A stretch of 64,000 nucleotides of DNA, from positions 26,633-90,632 of the forward strand of contig NZ_JADKYM010000003.1 in the NCBI RefSeq assembly GCF_015475875.1, read 5' to 3'. The notes under the pieces were generated by a model. The model was not told the origin of the DNA. It saw only the letters and a list, made by a program, of their open reading frames with translations, and searched no databases. This stretch comes from Sphingopyxis solisilvae (GTDB lineage: Bacteria > Pseudomonadota > Alphaproteobacteria > Sphingomonadales > Sphingomonadaceae). The translations under genes and the position numbers were made by a program. Position 1 is the first letter of the stretch; the number at the start of each line of letters is the position of its first letter. Of this stretch, positions 1-8,482 are shown in pieces.

Positions 1-617
1 GAGACATATTGGTTGCCACCAAAGCCTTCTTCGGTGATGCCGGCCTGGGCGCGGAGCTGGACGCCCTGATAGTCACGGCGCAGGACGAAGTTGACGACGC
101 CGGCGATGGCGTCGGAGCCGTAGATGGCAGAGTTGCCGCCGGTGACGATGTCGACGCGTTCGATCAGGTCGTTCGGGATGGTGTTGACGTCGGGTGACAC
201 CGCATTGTTGAGGATGTCGGCGGGGACGTGACGGCGACCGTTGACGAGAACCAGCGTCCGCTGCGTGCCGAGGCCGCGCAGATCGAGGAGGTTGAGGCCG
301 GCGATACCGATGCCGAGGCCGGGGTTCTGCTGTGCAAAGGTGCTGCGCAGCTGCGGCAGATCGTTCAGCGTGTCGCCGATATTGGTCTGGCCCTGTTTCA
401 GGAAGCTCTCGCCCGCGATCGAGGTGATCGGCACCGTCGATTCGAGATTCGGACGGCGGATGCGCGATCCGGTGACCACGATCGTGCCCGATGCCGCAGC
501 TTCGGTGGCCGATTCTTCGTCCGCCGCAACCGTCTCGGTCTGCGCGACCGCAGGCATGGCGCCGAACAGAGCGACGGTCAGGGCAGAGCCCCGGACCAGC
601 AGGCTAGTCTTCTTCAT
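1..617 (-). CDS. TonB-dependent receptor, N-terminal part (runs off the window)
   Basis: This gene is read leftwards from the ATG at 615-617, and about 205 codons are visible before the window edge. The product starts with a Sec signal peptide (positive MKK start, hydrophobic stretch, AVAQ cleavage site near residue 26). The TonB-box/plug onset IVVTGSRI follows, and then a plug domain with RTLVLVNGRR and SAIYGSDAIAGVVNF. This is an outer-membrane, TonB-energised uptake receptor; its substrate cannot be read from the sequence. The visible part is almost identical to the start of the next receptor (3974-4590), except in a short stretch around residues 58-82. The start is supported by a CCGGGGAAA stretch just upstream, shared with the paralogue. 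The C-terminal barrel lies outside the window. Confidence 0.93.
   Translation of the reverse strand, partial: MKKTSLLVRGSALTVALFGAMPAVAQTETVAADEESATEAAASGTIVVTGSRIRRPNLESTVPITSIAGESFLKQGQTNIGDTLNDLPQLRSTFAQQNPGLGIGIAGLNLLDLRGLGTQRTLVLVNGRRHVPADILNNAVSPDVNTIPNDLIERVDIVTGGNSAIYGSDAIAGVVNFVLRRDYQGVQLRAQAGITEEGFGGNQYV
1..617. repeat. Direct repeat copy A: 5' end of a TonB receptor gene
   Basis: Positions 1-617 match 3974-4590 in the same orientation with a constant offset of 3973 bases and no indels. Outside about 385-440 only scattered single-base differences are visible, for example near 138, 162, 187 and 306. The homology fades just upstream of the start codon. The left boundary is unknown because the window starts inside it. 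Confidence 0.93.
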
Positions 618-687
618 AATATGTTTCCCCGGTTGCCGTTCAAAAGGGTGAAGTGAACGGATTGCCGGTAAGAAAGACCAGAAAAGT

Positions 688-697
688 GTACTAGTAC
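688..697. promoter_or_regulatory. Palindrome GTACTAGTAC upstream of receptor copy A
   Basis: A perfect 10-base palindrome lies 71 bases upstream of the receptor start. The same 10-mer occurs 100 bases upstream of the second receptor (4690-4699), although the surrounding leaders are otherwise not alike. Conservation of just this block suggests an operator for a dimeric regulator. The regulator is not identifiable here. Confidence 0.55.
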
Positions 698-1168
698 AAC
701 CCCCGTGTGACAGTTTTTTTCATAATTGACCGCAAAGCGGCGAAGCTGTGCCATTTCGGCAACAGTCATCGGGGCCGGTGCTGAACGGCGCAAAAGTAAG
801 AAAATTATCAGAGCGCTGCGTCATGCGATGCAGGGGGCCCCTGTCATGTAAGAAATGTTCGTCAAACCGAAAAACCGCGACCGCAAATTGCCCTTGGCCA
901 AAAGGGCGTGAGGAAATCACGCCGTTGGGCGCCATTCGTCAGCCTGACCTGCGACAGGGCAGTTCGACAAGCGGTATCTGCGGATGATGCAGGCCGACGC
1001 CGAATCAACATCATATCATCGGCGCCACCCGCACCAGCACCCGTGAGCGCGATCGCGCCGTAAAGCCGAAATCAGCAATTCAGCCTGACTTATCAATCGG
1101 CAACCGAGGTTCAGGCGCGCTTTCCCGTCGCCGTGCCGTCGCAATCGTCATTGTTCGGTTGCGCACCC
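698..1168. other. Gene-free stretch between the two receptor genes
   Basis: This ~470-base spacer lies upstream of receptor copy A and downstream of receptor copy B. Short frames here (720-935 minus, 748-987 plus) have no recognisable domains and no good ribosome binding sites, and I do not call them. It presumably holds the promoter of copy A; I see no tRNA, riboswitch or IS end. Confidence 0.6.
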
Positions 1169-1170
1169 AA

Positions 1171-1200
1171 GAAAGAAGCCCAGGCGATCACCCGGGCTTC
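1171..1200 (-). terminator. Rho-independent terminator after receptor copy B
   Basis: Read on the minus strand, GAAGCCCGGG, a TGATCG loop and CCTGGGCTTC form a ten-pair stem with one mismatch, followed by a T-rich tail (TTTCTT). It begins 88 bases after the stop codon of the receptor ending at 1288. Confidence 0.75.
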
Positions 1201-1287
1201 CTTCCTTGGCAGAATCTGACGACAGCAGTCGGACGCACTAACGTCGGCGAACGAGGGCGACGGCGAAGCCTGCGCCCTCGATCATCT

Positions 1288-4200
1288 TCAAAAACGGGCG
1301 CGCACCCCGGCATAATAGCTTCGACCACGGAAATCGTAGATTGCCGCGGTGCCGACCCCTCCCGGACCGAGGCCGGTAGCCGTCGAGCCAAGCGGCGGCA
1401 GTTTGTCGAACAGATTGTCGACGCCGAAGTAGAATTTCAGGTCATCCGACGGTCCGCGGCCGGTGCTCAGGTTCCATTCAAACCGCAGATCATGATAGGA
1501 TACCGCGGGAACGCGCAGGATGTCGGCGAAGTCGGCATTTGCCGGCGGCAAACCGTTGAGGCTGTTCTGATCCTCATAGGTGCTGATGTAGGCACCGCCG
1601 ATGTAGCGCATGCGATAGCCCAGCGTGAACGGGCCATGCGACAGATCGACGTCCAGACGAAACTCGTCCTTGGGATCCCCGACTTCGCCCAGAAGCCGGT
1701 TTTCAAACCGCGGATCGGCCGGATCCTGGAAGTTGCTGATTTTCAGATTGTGAGTGTAAATCAGGTTGGTGTTCAGCGTGGTCTTGTCATCCAGAGTGAT
1801 GCGGTAGTTCATGTTCGCATCAATGCCCTCGCGCTTGCGGCTCGCGAAGTTGAGAGGCTGTTGAACAAGCGAGTTGTTCAGGATTTCGCCCGGATTTTCC
1901 GGGGAAGCCCCAGCGCCAGGGCCGAGGCCCGGACCGCGCCAACGCGTAAACTGGCGGCAAAACTGGTTGTCGAGCGTCGCCGAGTCATAGCAGCTGTTGG
2001 CGATCACCTGTGCGGTCGGCTGGACGATGACATTTTTCACCGTGATATCATACCAGTCGATTGACAGCGAAAAGCCCGGAAGGAAGCGTGGCTGGATAAC
2101 GGCCCCGACCGTCCATGAATCCGACTTTTCCGCCTGCAGCGCGGTATTGCTGCCGCTGATCACAGGGAGCGAGTAGGCGCGCGACGGCAGGCCGGCCAAC
2201 AACGCCGGTCCAAGATCTGCCAGGCAGTTGGCGGCCCGCGTCGCCGATCCCTGGGCAAGGCCGCCAGGGCTGCACGGATCGATAAAGCCCGGTGCAAAGT
2301 TGGGAACCAACGGGAATGCGGTTTCCGAGACGTTGGGCGCACGGACGGCGCGACCATAGTTGCCGCGGAAACGAATATCGCGGAGTGGCGCCCAATCGAG
2401 ACCCGCGTTGTAAGACCAGACCGTCCCGGCGCCCGAGCCGTAGTCGGCAACGCGCGCTGCACCGCTCACCGTGAGTTCTTCCGCAAATGGGGCGTCGCGG
2501 AGCAACGGGATGCGGGCTTCGCCGAATAGCTCCTTTACCTCGAACGGATCCGGACGGAAGCTGGGGATTGACACGCCGTTAGTGAAACCGTCGGTTACGA
2601 AAGGATCTTGTTCGTAAAAAGCTTTTTCGCGGCGATATTCCGCACCGAGTGCAAAGCTGACCGGACCGCCCGGCAGCGTCAGAAATCCGCTGGTGTCACC
2701 ACCGACAAAGCCCGAGAAGATCAGCTGTTCAAGACCCGAGCTGGCTGTGAATGTCCGTGCGAAATAGTTGACCGACGCGCTGTTATCCGGCGCACCAAAC
2801 GGATTGTAGGGAACGCAGGCTGCGATGTCGGCAGCAAGCCGTGCCAGGTTGCGGGCGGCGAGCGATCCGGTTTCGCCACGTTGGCTGGGCAGAGCGGCTG
2901 CCGGATCAAACTGCGAACGGCACTGGATCTGACCGGTTACCGGGTTGCGGCCAGCATCCATCGCAAGCGAGAAGCGTTGGCGGTCGATGAAGCCGTTGGT
3001 GGTGATATTTTCGCGGAACTTGCCGTAGTTGACGGAAATCTCGTAGTTCCAGTCGTCCCAGAAGCTGCCGCGCAAACCGGCAACGATCCGGTAGGTGTCG
3101 CGCTGGAATCGCTCGTCGCGAAGGCCCACATCCGACAGCGAACGTGCGTTGACGAAGCGGTAGGTGCCGGCGATCACCTGCGCACGCTGGGCGTCCGTCA
3201 GATTGCCCACAATGAACACCGGCGCATCGGCCGTGCCGATGTTGGTTTGGGCGGGGCAGGATACCTGCAAGTCGGTGTTGCAGTTGGATGCCAGGATCAG
3301 ATTGGTCAGCGTGGCGCGATCGGCCGGGTTCAAGAAGGGGTTGTCGAGGCGAACCCGTTCACGAAAGTCACCTGTGCCGCGCGTCCCTTGGTTGAACGAC
3401 GGACCGGCATTGTTGCCAAGCGCGTTGACCCGGTTCCACTTGGCTTCGACAAATACCTCTGCGGCCGCGCTGAATTCATAGCGCGACAGCAGGTTGAAGT
3501 TGTAGCGTTCCAGGAACGGCTGGACCGAGAGCAGCTTGCCTTCGCGGCCGGTCTGGCCGTTGCCGCCGACAATGCCGCCGATGATGCCCTGGCCGACGCG
3601 GGTGCCGGTCTGCGGAACCAGGCGGCCTTCGGGCGTGAATATATAGGTGCAATTGTAGGGATTGCCCGTCGGGGTTGGCGCGCCGTTGGTCGACCCGATA
3701 CCGGTGCCGCATTGTCCGGCACCGACGCGCTGCGTAATTGGCACCAATCCATGCACGTGAATACTCGCCGAACGAATATCACGGAAGAAGCTGCGATCCG
3801 GGAAGCCGTCGCTGTTGTTCGGCAGCCCTGCCGGATCGACATCGACGACGAGAAGTCCGTCATTGCTGCGGAACCAGGGTACGTCGGAACCAAAGATACG
3901 GTCGGAGCGCGAATATTCGCCGTGGAGGGTGATGTTGCCGCGGCCGTCTGCGAAGTTTTTGCCGACCATGCCCGAGACATATTGGTTGCCACCAAAGCCT
4001 TCTTCGGTGATGCCGGCCTGGGCGCGGAGCTGGACGCCCTGATAGTCACGGCGCAGGACGAAGTTGACGACGCCGGCGATGGCGTCGGAGCCGTAGATGG
4101 CGGAGTTGCCGCCGGTGACGATATCGACGCGTTCGATCAGGTCGTTCGGGATGGTGTTGACGTCGGGCGACACCGCATTGTTGAGGATGTCGGCGGGGAC

Positions 4201-4590
4201 GTGACGGCGACCGTTGACGAGAACCAGCGTCCGCTGCGTGCCGAGGCCGCGCAGATCGAGGAGGTTGAGGCCGGCGATGCCGATGCCGAGGCCGGGGTTC
4301 TGCTGTGCAAAGGTGCTGCGCAGCTGCGGCAGATCGTTCAGCGTTTCGGCGATATTGACTTCACCGCCCTGAAACACGCTGTCGCCCGTGATCGAGGTAA
4401 TCGGCACGGTCGAAACGAGATTCGGACGGCGGATGCGCGATCCGGTGACCACGATCGTGCCCGATGCCGCAGCTTCGGTGGCCGATTCTTCGTCCGCCGC
4501 AACCGTCTCGGTCTGCGCGACCGCAGGCATGGCGCTGAACAGAGCGACGGTCAGGGCAGAGCCCCGGACCAGCAGGCGTGTTTTTTTCAT
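1288..4590 (-). CDS. TonB-dependent receptor, full length (1100 aa)
   Basis: This outer-membrane receptor uses TonB/ExbBD energy to import a large or scarce ligand that the sequence does not reveal. Residues 1-26 are a signal peptide ending AVAQ. IVVTGSRI near residue 45 begins the plug (TonB box region), and the plug continues through TLVLVNGRRH and IYGSDAIAGVVNFVLRR to about residue 185. The rest is a 22-strand-type barrel with many aromatic strand ends, closing with the typical C-terminal phenylalanine (YYAGVRARF). About 1100 residues fits the large sphingomonad oligopeptide/sugar-type receptors. The gene lies directly downstream of a near-identical paralogue start, ends at a terminator at 1171-1200, and has an operator-like palindrome 100 bases upstream. 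Confidence 0.95.
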   Translation of the reverse strand: MKKTRLLVRGSALTVALFSAMPAVAQTETVAADEESATEAAASGTIVVTGSRIRRPNLVSTVPITSITGDSVFQGGEVNIAETLNDLPQLRSTFAQQNPGLGIGIAGLNLLDLRGLGTQRTLVLVNGRRHVPADILNNAVSPDVNTIPNDLIERVDIVTGGNSAIYGSDAIAGVVNFVLRRDYQGVQLRAQAGITEEGFGGNQYVSGMVGKNFADGRGNITLHGEYSRSDRIFGSDVPWFRSNDGLLVVDVDPAGLPNNSDGFPDRSFFRDIRSASIHVHGLVPITQRVGAGQCGTGIGSTNGAPTPTGNPYNCTYIFTPEGRLVPQTGTRVGQGIIGGIVGGNGQTGREGKLLSVQPFLERYNFNLLSRYEFSAAAEVFVEAKWNRVNALGNNAGPSFNQGTRGTGDFRERVRLDNPFLNPADRATLTNLILASNCNTDLQVSCPAQTNIGTADAPVFIVGNLTDAQRAQVIAGTYRFVNARSLSDVGLRDERFQRDTYRIVAGLRGSFWDDWNYEISVNYGKFRENITTNGFIDRQRFSLAMDAGRNPVTGQIQCRSQFDPAAALPSQRGETGSLAARNLARLAADIAACVPYNPFGAPDNSASVNYFARTFTASSGLEQLIFSGFVGGDTSGFLTLPGGPVSFALGAEYRREKAFYEQDPFVTDGFTNGVSIPSFRPDPFEVKELFGEARIPLLRDAPFAEELTVSGAARVADYGSGAGTVWSYNAGLDWAPLRDIRFRGNYGRAVRAPNVSETAFPLVPNFAPGFIDPCSPGGLAQGSATRAANCLADLGPALLAGLPSRAYSLPVISGSNTALQAEKSDSWTVGAVIQPRFLPGFSLSIDWYDITVKNVIVQPTAQVIANSCYDSATLDNQFCRQFTRWRGPGLGPGAGASPENPGEILNNSLVQQPLNFASRKREGIDANMNYRITLDDKTTLNTNLIYTHNLKISNFQDPADPRFENRLLGEVGDPKDEFRLDVDLSHGPFTLGYRMRYIGGAYISTYEDQNSLNGLPPANADFADILRVPAVSYHDLRFEWNLSTGRGPSDDLKFYFGVDNLFDKLPPLGSTATGLGPGGVGTAAIYDFRGRSYYAGVRARF
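3974..4590. repeat. Direct repeat copy B: 5' end of a TonB receptor gene
   Basis: This is the second copy of the 617-base segment at 1-617, in the same orientation and without indels. It encodes the signal peptide and plug of the full-length receptor. The only dense cluster of differences is around 4358-4420, which codes for the first part of the plug. Confidence 0.93.
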
Positions 4591-4895
4591 CTAATTTCCC
4601 CGGTTTGCTGTCCAGCGAACGCCGGATCAGGTTCGTCACTAAATTGACAAAATGCCCAAATGGCACAAGCCCGGGAGGGCGTGTATTCGGTACTAGTACA
4701 CATTGGCGCCGCCGCGTGGCGGTCGCGCGGCGAACGGGATCACTAGCGATTTTTTGGCTATCGCGCTTCGTTTTGCTGCCGTCGACTGCGCCATGTTGCG
4801 GTGCGTCATGAATTGATGCTAGGACCGGCGCGGTTATTTTTGGCGCAGGGCGGCGATGTCCGCTCGCCGGACGCCCACCAGGAGCAAGCGTTACG
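4591..4895. promoter_or_regulatory. Divergent promoter region between receptor B and phaR
   Basis: This 305-base gene-free region separates the minus-strand receptor start and the plus-strand phaR start. It carries the palindrome at 4690-4699 and, next to phaR, an AGGAG at 4880-4884. I did not find a convincing -35/-10 pair. No other gene is supported. Confidence 0.6.
4690..4699. promoter_or_regulatory. Palindrome GTACTAGTAC upstream of receptor copy B
   Basis: This is the same perfect 10-base palindrome as at 688-697, here 100 bases upstream of the receptor start codon. It lies outside the region of strong duplication, so its recurrence looks selected. Operator function is inference. Confidence 0.55.
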
Positions 4896-5432
4896 ATGGC
4901 GAAGTCCAAAGCGGCGGCGGACGATGGCGTCGTCACGATCAAGAAATACGCCAACCGGCGGCTCTACGACACTGAACGCAGCTGTTACATCACGCTGGAG
5001 GATCTGGGGGCGATGGTGCGCGACGGGCGCGAGTTTCGCGTTGTCGACGCCAAGAGCGGCGACGATATCACGCACAATGTGCTGACGCAGATCATCATGG
5101 ACACTGAAACGCGCGGCGAGACGCTGTTGCCGGTCAATTTCCTGCGCCACCTGATCGGCATGTACGGCGATAAGATGCAATCGATGGTCCCGCAATATCT
5201 GGAAGCGTCGATGGCGGCGTTCCGCAAGAACCAGCAGGACGTCCGCGCGGCGTTCGAAGGGGCGCTGGGCACCAACCCGCTGGCGGAAATGGCGCGCCGC
5301 AATATGGAGATATTCCAGCAGGCCGCGGGCGCCTTCATCCCCGGCGCGGGTACGACCAAAGCCAAGGATGCCGAGATTGCGGCGCTGAAAGCCGAGATCG
5401 CCGACCTCAAGGCCGAGTTGGCGAAGAAATGA
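4896..5432 (+). CDS. phaR: PhaR-type polyhydroxyalkanoate synthesis regulator
   Basis: PhaR proteins bind DNA and PHA granules and repress phasin and PHA synthesis genes until polymer is present. The 178-residue product has the PHB/PHA accumulation regulator DNA-binding domain at residues ~10-72, with the diagnostic KKYANRRLYDT and YITLEDL motifs. A PHB_acc-like segment follows (QYLEASMAAF, residues ~105-120), and a heptad-like C-terminal helix (IAALKAEIADLKAELAKK) suits oligomerisation or granule binding. AGGAG at 4880-4884 supports the start. No PHA synthase or phasin gene is next to it; the gene is followed by proS 43 bases later. Confidence 0.93.
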   Translation: MAKSKAAADDGVVTIKKYANRRLYDTERSCYITLEDLGAMVRDGREFRVVDAKSGDDITHNVLTQIIMDTETRGETLLPVNFLRHLIGMYGDKMQSMVPQYLEASMAAFRKNQQDVRAAFEGALGTNPLAEMARRNMEIFQQAAGAFIPGAGTTKAKDAEIAALKAEIADLKAELAKK

Positions 5433-5475
5433 CGACCGGCGCGACCGCGCCCGTAAACACGGAAAATCGAGACAC

Positions 5476-7002
5476 ATGGTCAAACATGCGCTGAGCGTAA
5501 CCCGGCAGGCCGACTTCGCGGCCTGGTATCAGGATGTGATTGCCGAGGCCGACCTGGCCGAGGAGTCGGGCGTGCGCGGCTGCATGGTGATCAAGCCGTG
5601 GGGCTACGGCATCTGGGAACGCATCCAGGCGGTGATGGACGCGGCGATCAAGGACGCCGGGGTCCAGAATTGCTACTTCCCGCTGTTCATACCCTTGAGC
5701 TTCTTTGAAAAGGAAGCCGACCATGTCGATGGTTTCGCGAAGGAAATGGCGGTCGTCACCCATCACCGGTTGATCGGCGACGGCAAGGGCAAGCTGGTTC
5801 CCGATCCCGAGGCGAAGCTGGAGGAACCGCTGATCGTCCGCCCGACGTCGGAAACGGTGATCGGCGCCGCGATGAGCCGCTGGGTGCAAAGCTGGCGCGA
5901 CCTGCCGCTGAAAGTCAACCAGTGGGCGAATGTCGTGCGTTGGGAAATGCGCACCCGTATGTTCCTGCGCACCAGCGAATTTCTGTGGCAGGAAGGGCAT
6001 ACCGCGCACGCCGACAAGGACGACGCGATGGCCGAAACCTTGCGCGCGCTCGAAATGTACCGCGCCTTTGCCGAGGACGTGCTGGCGATGCCCGTCGTCG
6101 CCGGAGAAAAGCCCGAGAACGAGCGGTTTCCCGGCGCGGTCGCCACCTATTCGATCGAGGCGATGATGCAGGACGGCAAGGCGCTGCAAGCCGGCACGTC
6201 GCATTATCTCGGCACCGGGTTCGCCGAAGCCGCGGGGATTCGCTATCAGGACAAGGACGGCGGTCACACGCTCTGTCACACGACCAGTTGGGGCGTGTCG
6301 ACGCGGATGATCGGCGGCGTCATCATGACGCACGGCGACGACGACGGGCTGCGCTGCCCGCCGCGCATAGCGCCGCACCAGATCGTCATCGTTCCGATGC
6401 TGCGCGACAATGAGGAGGATTGCGCGATCCTCGACTATTGCCGCGACCTTGAGGCCCAGCTGAAGGCGCTCGATGCGTTTCGCGAACCGGTGCGCGTACT
6501 GCTCGATACCGGCGGCGCGAAGGCGCAGACGAAACGCTGGGGCTGGGTCAAGAAGGGCGCGCCGATCATCGTCGAGGTCGGCCCGCGCGACGTCGCGGGC
6601 GGCAATGTCGCGGTGATCCGCCGCGACCGGCTGTACAAGGACGACGGCAAGCTCAATTCGGCGTTCATCGCGAAGGGCGATTTTGTCGCCGACGCGGTGG
6701 CGACGCTCGAGGGCATTCAGGCGAGTCTTCATGCCGAAGCGAAACAGCGGCTTGATGCCAACATCCGCCGCGACGTCACCGACCTGGCCGCGCATTTCAA
6801 GGGGGAGGACAAATTCGTCGGCTGGGCCGAAGTGCAATGGTCGCGCCCGACCGGCGCCGCGCTCGACAAGATCGTCGAGCAGTTGAAGGCGCTGAAGCTG
6901 ACGATGCGCAACACGCCGATGGACGCCGCGCCCGCCAACGGCAGCTGCATATTTACCGGCGAACCTGCGGTCGAGCGCGTGCTGATCGGGCGGACCTATT
7001 GA
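5476..7002 (+). CDS. proS: Proline--tRNA ligase, eukaryote/archaeal-type
   Basis: This class II synthetase charges tRNA-Pro. At 508 residues without the ~180-residue insertion editing domain, and with the N-terminal signature FAAWYQDV...GCMVIKPWGYGIWE, it belongs to the eukaryote/archaeal-like (type 3) ProRS form. Class II motif 2 is visible in RWEMRTRMFLRTSEFLWQEGHTAH (residues ~155-178, shown here in full at its key residues R-E and F-L-W-Q-E). The protein has the extra C-terminal domain of this type and ends in tyrosine (IGRTY), as these enzymes characteristically do. It follows phaR on the same strand and is followed after 8 bases by an acetyltransferase gene. Confidence 0.93.
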   Translation: MVKHALSVTRQADFAAWYQDVIAEADLAEESGVRGCMVIKPWGYGIWERIQAVMDAAIKDAGVQNCYFPLFIPLSFFEKEADHVDGFAKEMAVVTHHRLIGDGKGKLVPDPEAKLEEPLIVRPTSETVIGAAMSRWVQSWRDLPLKVNQWANVVRWEMRTRMFLRTSEFLWQEGHTAHADKDDAMAETLRALEMYRAFAEDVLAMPVVAGEKPENERFPGAVATYSIEAMMQDGKALQAGTSHYLGTGFAEAAGIRYQDKDGGHTLCHTTSWGVSTRMIGGVIMTHGDDDGLRCPPRIAPHQIVIVPMLRDNEEDCAILDYCRDLEAQLKALDAFREPVRVLLDTGGAKAQTKRWGWVKKGAPIIVEVGPRDVAGGNVAVIRRDRLYKDDGKLNSAFIAKGDFVADAVATLEGIQASLHAEAKQRLDANIRRDVTDLAAHFKGEDKFVGWAEVQWSRPTGAALDKIVEQLKALKLTMRNTPMDAAPANGSCIFTGEPAVERVLIGRTY

Positions 7003-7010
7003 GGTCTGCG

Positions 7011-7487
7011 GTGGCGGAGATAACGATTTCCCGCGCCGAAAGCGATGTCGATCTCGCGGTCGTCGCATCGCTGTTTCGCGCCTATGCGGCGTCGCTCGAC
7101 GTCGATCTGGCGTATCAGGATTTCGAGGCGGAGCTGGCCGGGTTGCCTGGTCATTATGCCGCGCCGCGCGGACTACTGCTGCTTGCCAGCGATATCGACG
7201 GAGTGCCGCTGGGGTGCGTCGCGTGCCGGCCGCTGGACGAGGATGTCTGCGAGATGAAGCGCCTTTTCGTTGCACCGGCGGGACGGGGGCAGGGGCTCGG
7301 GCGCTTGATGGTCCGGCGCTTGCTCGCCGATGCGCAGGCGCTGGGCTATCGCGAAATGCGGCTCGATACGCTCGCCTCGATGACGGCGGCGCAGAAGCTG
7401 TACCGCGCCGAAGGGTTCGAGCCCACGGCGCCCTATTACGATACGCCGGTGGCTGGCACGGTTTTCCTGCGCCGGTCGCTCGGCTGA
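7011..7487 (+). CDS. GNAT family N-acetyltransferase
   Basis: A 158-residue GCN5-related acetyltransferase whose acceptor substrate is unknown. The acetyl-CoA pyrophosphate-binding motif A is clear: MKRLFVAPAGRGQGLGRLMVRRL, with the R-G-Q-G-L-G loop near residues 87-92. The C-terminal AAQKLYRAEGFEPT is the usual GNAT motif B. I start it at the GTG at 7011, preceded by GAGG at 7001-7004. The same frame stays open further upstream inside proS, but that part is out of register with the fold. Likely cotranscribed with proS. Confidence 0.9.
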   Translation: MAEITISRAESDVDLAVVASLFRAYAASLDVDLAYQDFEAELAGLPGHYAAPRGLLLLASDIDGVPLGCVACRPLDEDVCEMKRLFVAPAGRGQGLGRLMVRRLLADAQALGYREMRLDTLASMTAAQKLYRAEGFEPTAPYYDTPVAGTVFLRRSLG

Positions 7488-7576
7488 TCGGGATTTGCGC
7501 AGCTCCGGCGCGTGCGCCTTGCATCGACGTCGTCCTCCTCCTAGCCTGAACGCAGAGGGGCAGAAGGAGGCTCGCG

Positions 7577-7927
7577 ATGCGTTTTCCCATGCTGGTTGCG
7601 GCGGCCGCGTTCGCCGCCACCGCGGTTCCCGTTGCCGCACACCATGGCTGGTCGTCGTATGACGAAAGCAAGCCCGTGACGTTGAACGGCACCTTTGCCG
7701 AACTGTCGTGGGGCAACCCCCACGGCGCCGCCAAGATGCGCTGGAAGGGCAAGACGTGGGACGTAATCCTGGCGCCGACCGGCCGCATGGAAGCGCGCGG
7801 ATTGACGCGCGCCGAGGTCGAGCCGGGCAAGCGCATCCGCCTGACCGGCTATGTCCGGCGCGACGGCACCCCCGAAATGCGGATCGAACGGATCATGATC
7901 GGCAAAAAGACGGTCGAGCTGCGCTGA
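7577..7927 (+). CDS. Secreted DUF6152-like protein
   Basis: A 116-residue exported protein with a signal peptide (residues 1-~22, cleaved near VAA-HHGW). The mature part begins with the HHGWSSYD signature of the DUF6152 family and continues as a small OB-like beta domain (LTGYVRRDG). The role is unknown; copper or other metal binding by the histidine pair is conceivable but is inference. A strong AAGGAGG lies just upstream. It is paired with the following membrane protein, 10 bases away, and this pairing is commonly seen for the family. Confidence 0.85.
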   Translation: MRFPMLVAAAAFAATAVPVAAHHGWSSYDESKPVTLNGTFAELSWGNPHGAAKMRWKGKTWDVILAPTGRMEARGLTRAEVEPGKRIRLTGYVRRDGTPEMRIERIMIGKKTVELR

Positions 7928-7937
7928 GAAAGGCGGC

Positions 7938-8420
7938 GTGGAACCGCTGTTGACTGCCGCCGCCTGGCTCGATGCCGTCGGGATAGGGCCATGGGCGCGC
8001 GGATCGTCGCTGGTCTATCCTGTCGTGAACACCTTGCACCTGTTGGGGCTGGTGATGCTGGTTGGCGGGATCGGCATTGTTGACCTGCGGATCGTCGGGG
8101 CGTGGCCGAGCCTGCCGATTGACGCGCTGTCGCGCGCCTTGACCCCGGTCGCGGTCGGCGGCCTGATCCTGATGGTGGGCAGCGGCGCGATTTTATTCGC
8201 GGCCGACGGTACAGCGTTGGCGAGGTCGGACATTTTTTTGCGCAAGCTCGTGCTGATCGGCGCGGCGCTGGCGAATGCGGTGGCGTTTCGCGTCCTTTGG
8301 CGCGACCGGCAGGCGGGGTGGACGGGTAGCGTACCTGTGGCCGCGCGCGCCATGGCGGCACTGTCGTTGCTGCTGTGGCTGAGCGCCGGCGCGCTGGGGC
8401 GCTGGATCGCCTATGCCTGA
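7938..8420 (+). CDS. Small multi-pass membrane protein (DUF6644-like)
   Basis: A 160-residue protein with about four hydrophobic helices: around LVYPVVNTLHLLGLVMLVGG, LTPVAVGGLILMVGSGAILF, LVLIGAALANAVAF and ALSLLLWLSAGAL. The YPVVNTLHLLG region resembles DUF6644 proteins. It starts with GTG, with AAAGG upstream at 7929-7933. It follows the DUF6152-like gene closely, so the two probably work together in the inner membrane and periplasm. Function unknown. Confidence 0.8.
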   Translation: MEPLLTAAAWLDAVGIGPWARGSSLVYPVVNTLHLLGLVMLVGGIGIVDLRIVGAWPSLPIDALSRALTPVAVGGLILMVGSGAILFAADGTALARSDIFLRKLVLIGAALANAVAFRVLWRDRQAGWTGSVPVAARAMAALSLLLWLSAGALGRWIAYA

Positions 8421-8482
8421 CCTTCCGCCCGCCCCGGGGGTCGTTTGGCAATATGGGCGGGTGCGCCTATAGCCGCCGGGAC

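Noticed and set aside
720-987. Short frames in the receptor spacer
   Set aside because: No ribosome site, no domain, and they overlap each other on opposite strands.
2608-4647. Long plus-strand frame (679 codons) across the receptor gene
   Set aside because: It is antisense to a clear TonB receptor with signal peptide and terminal Phe; its translation has no domain. It is a GC-bias shadow.
5407-7836. 809-codon minus-strand frame across proS
   Set aside because: Antisense to proS and its neighbours, Arg/Pro-rich low-complexity translation, no motifs.
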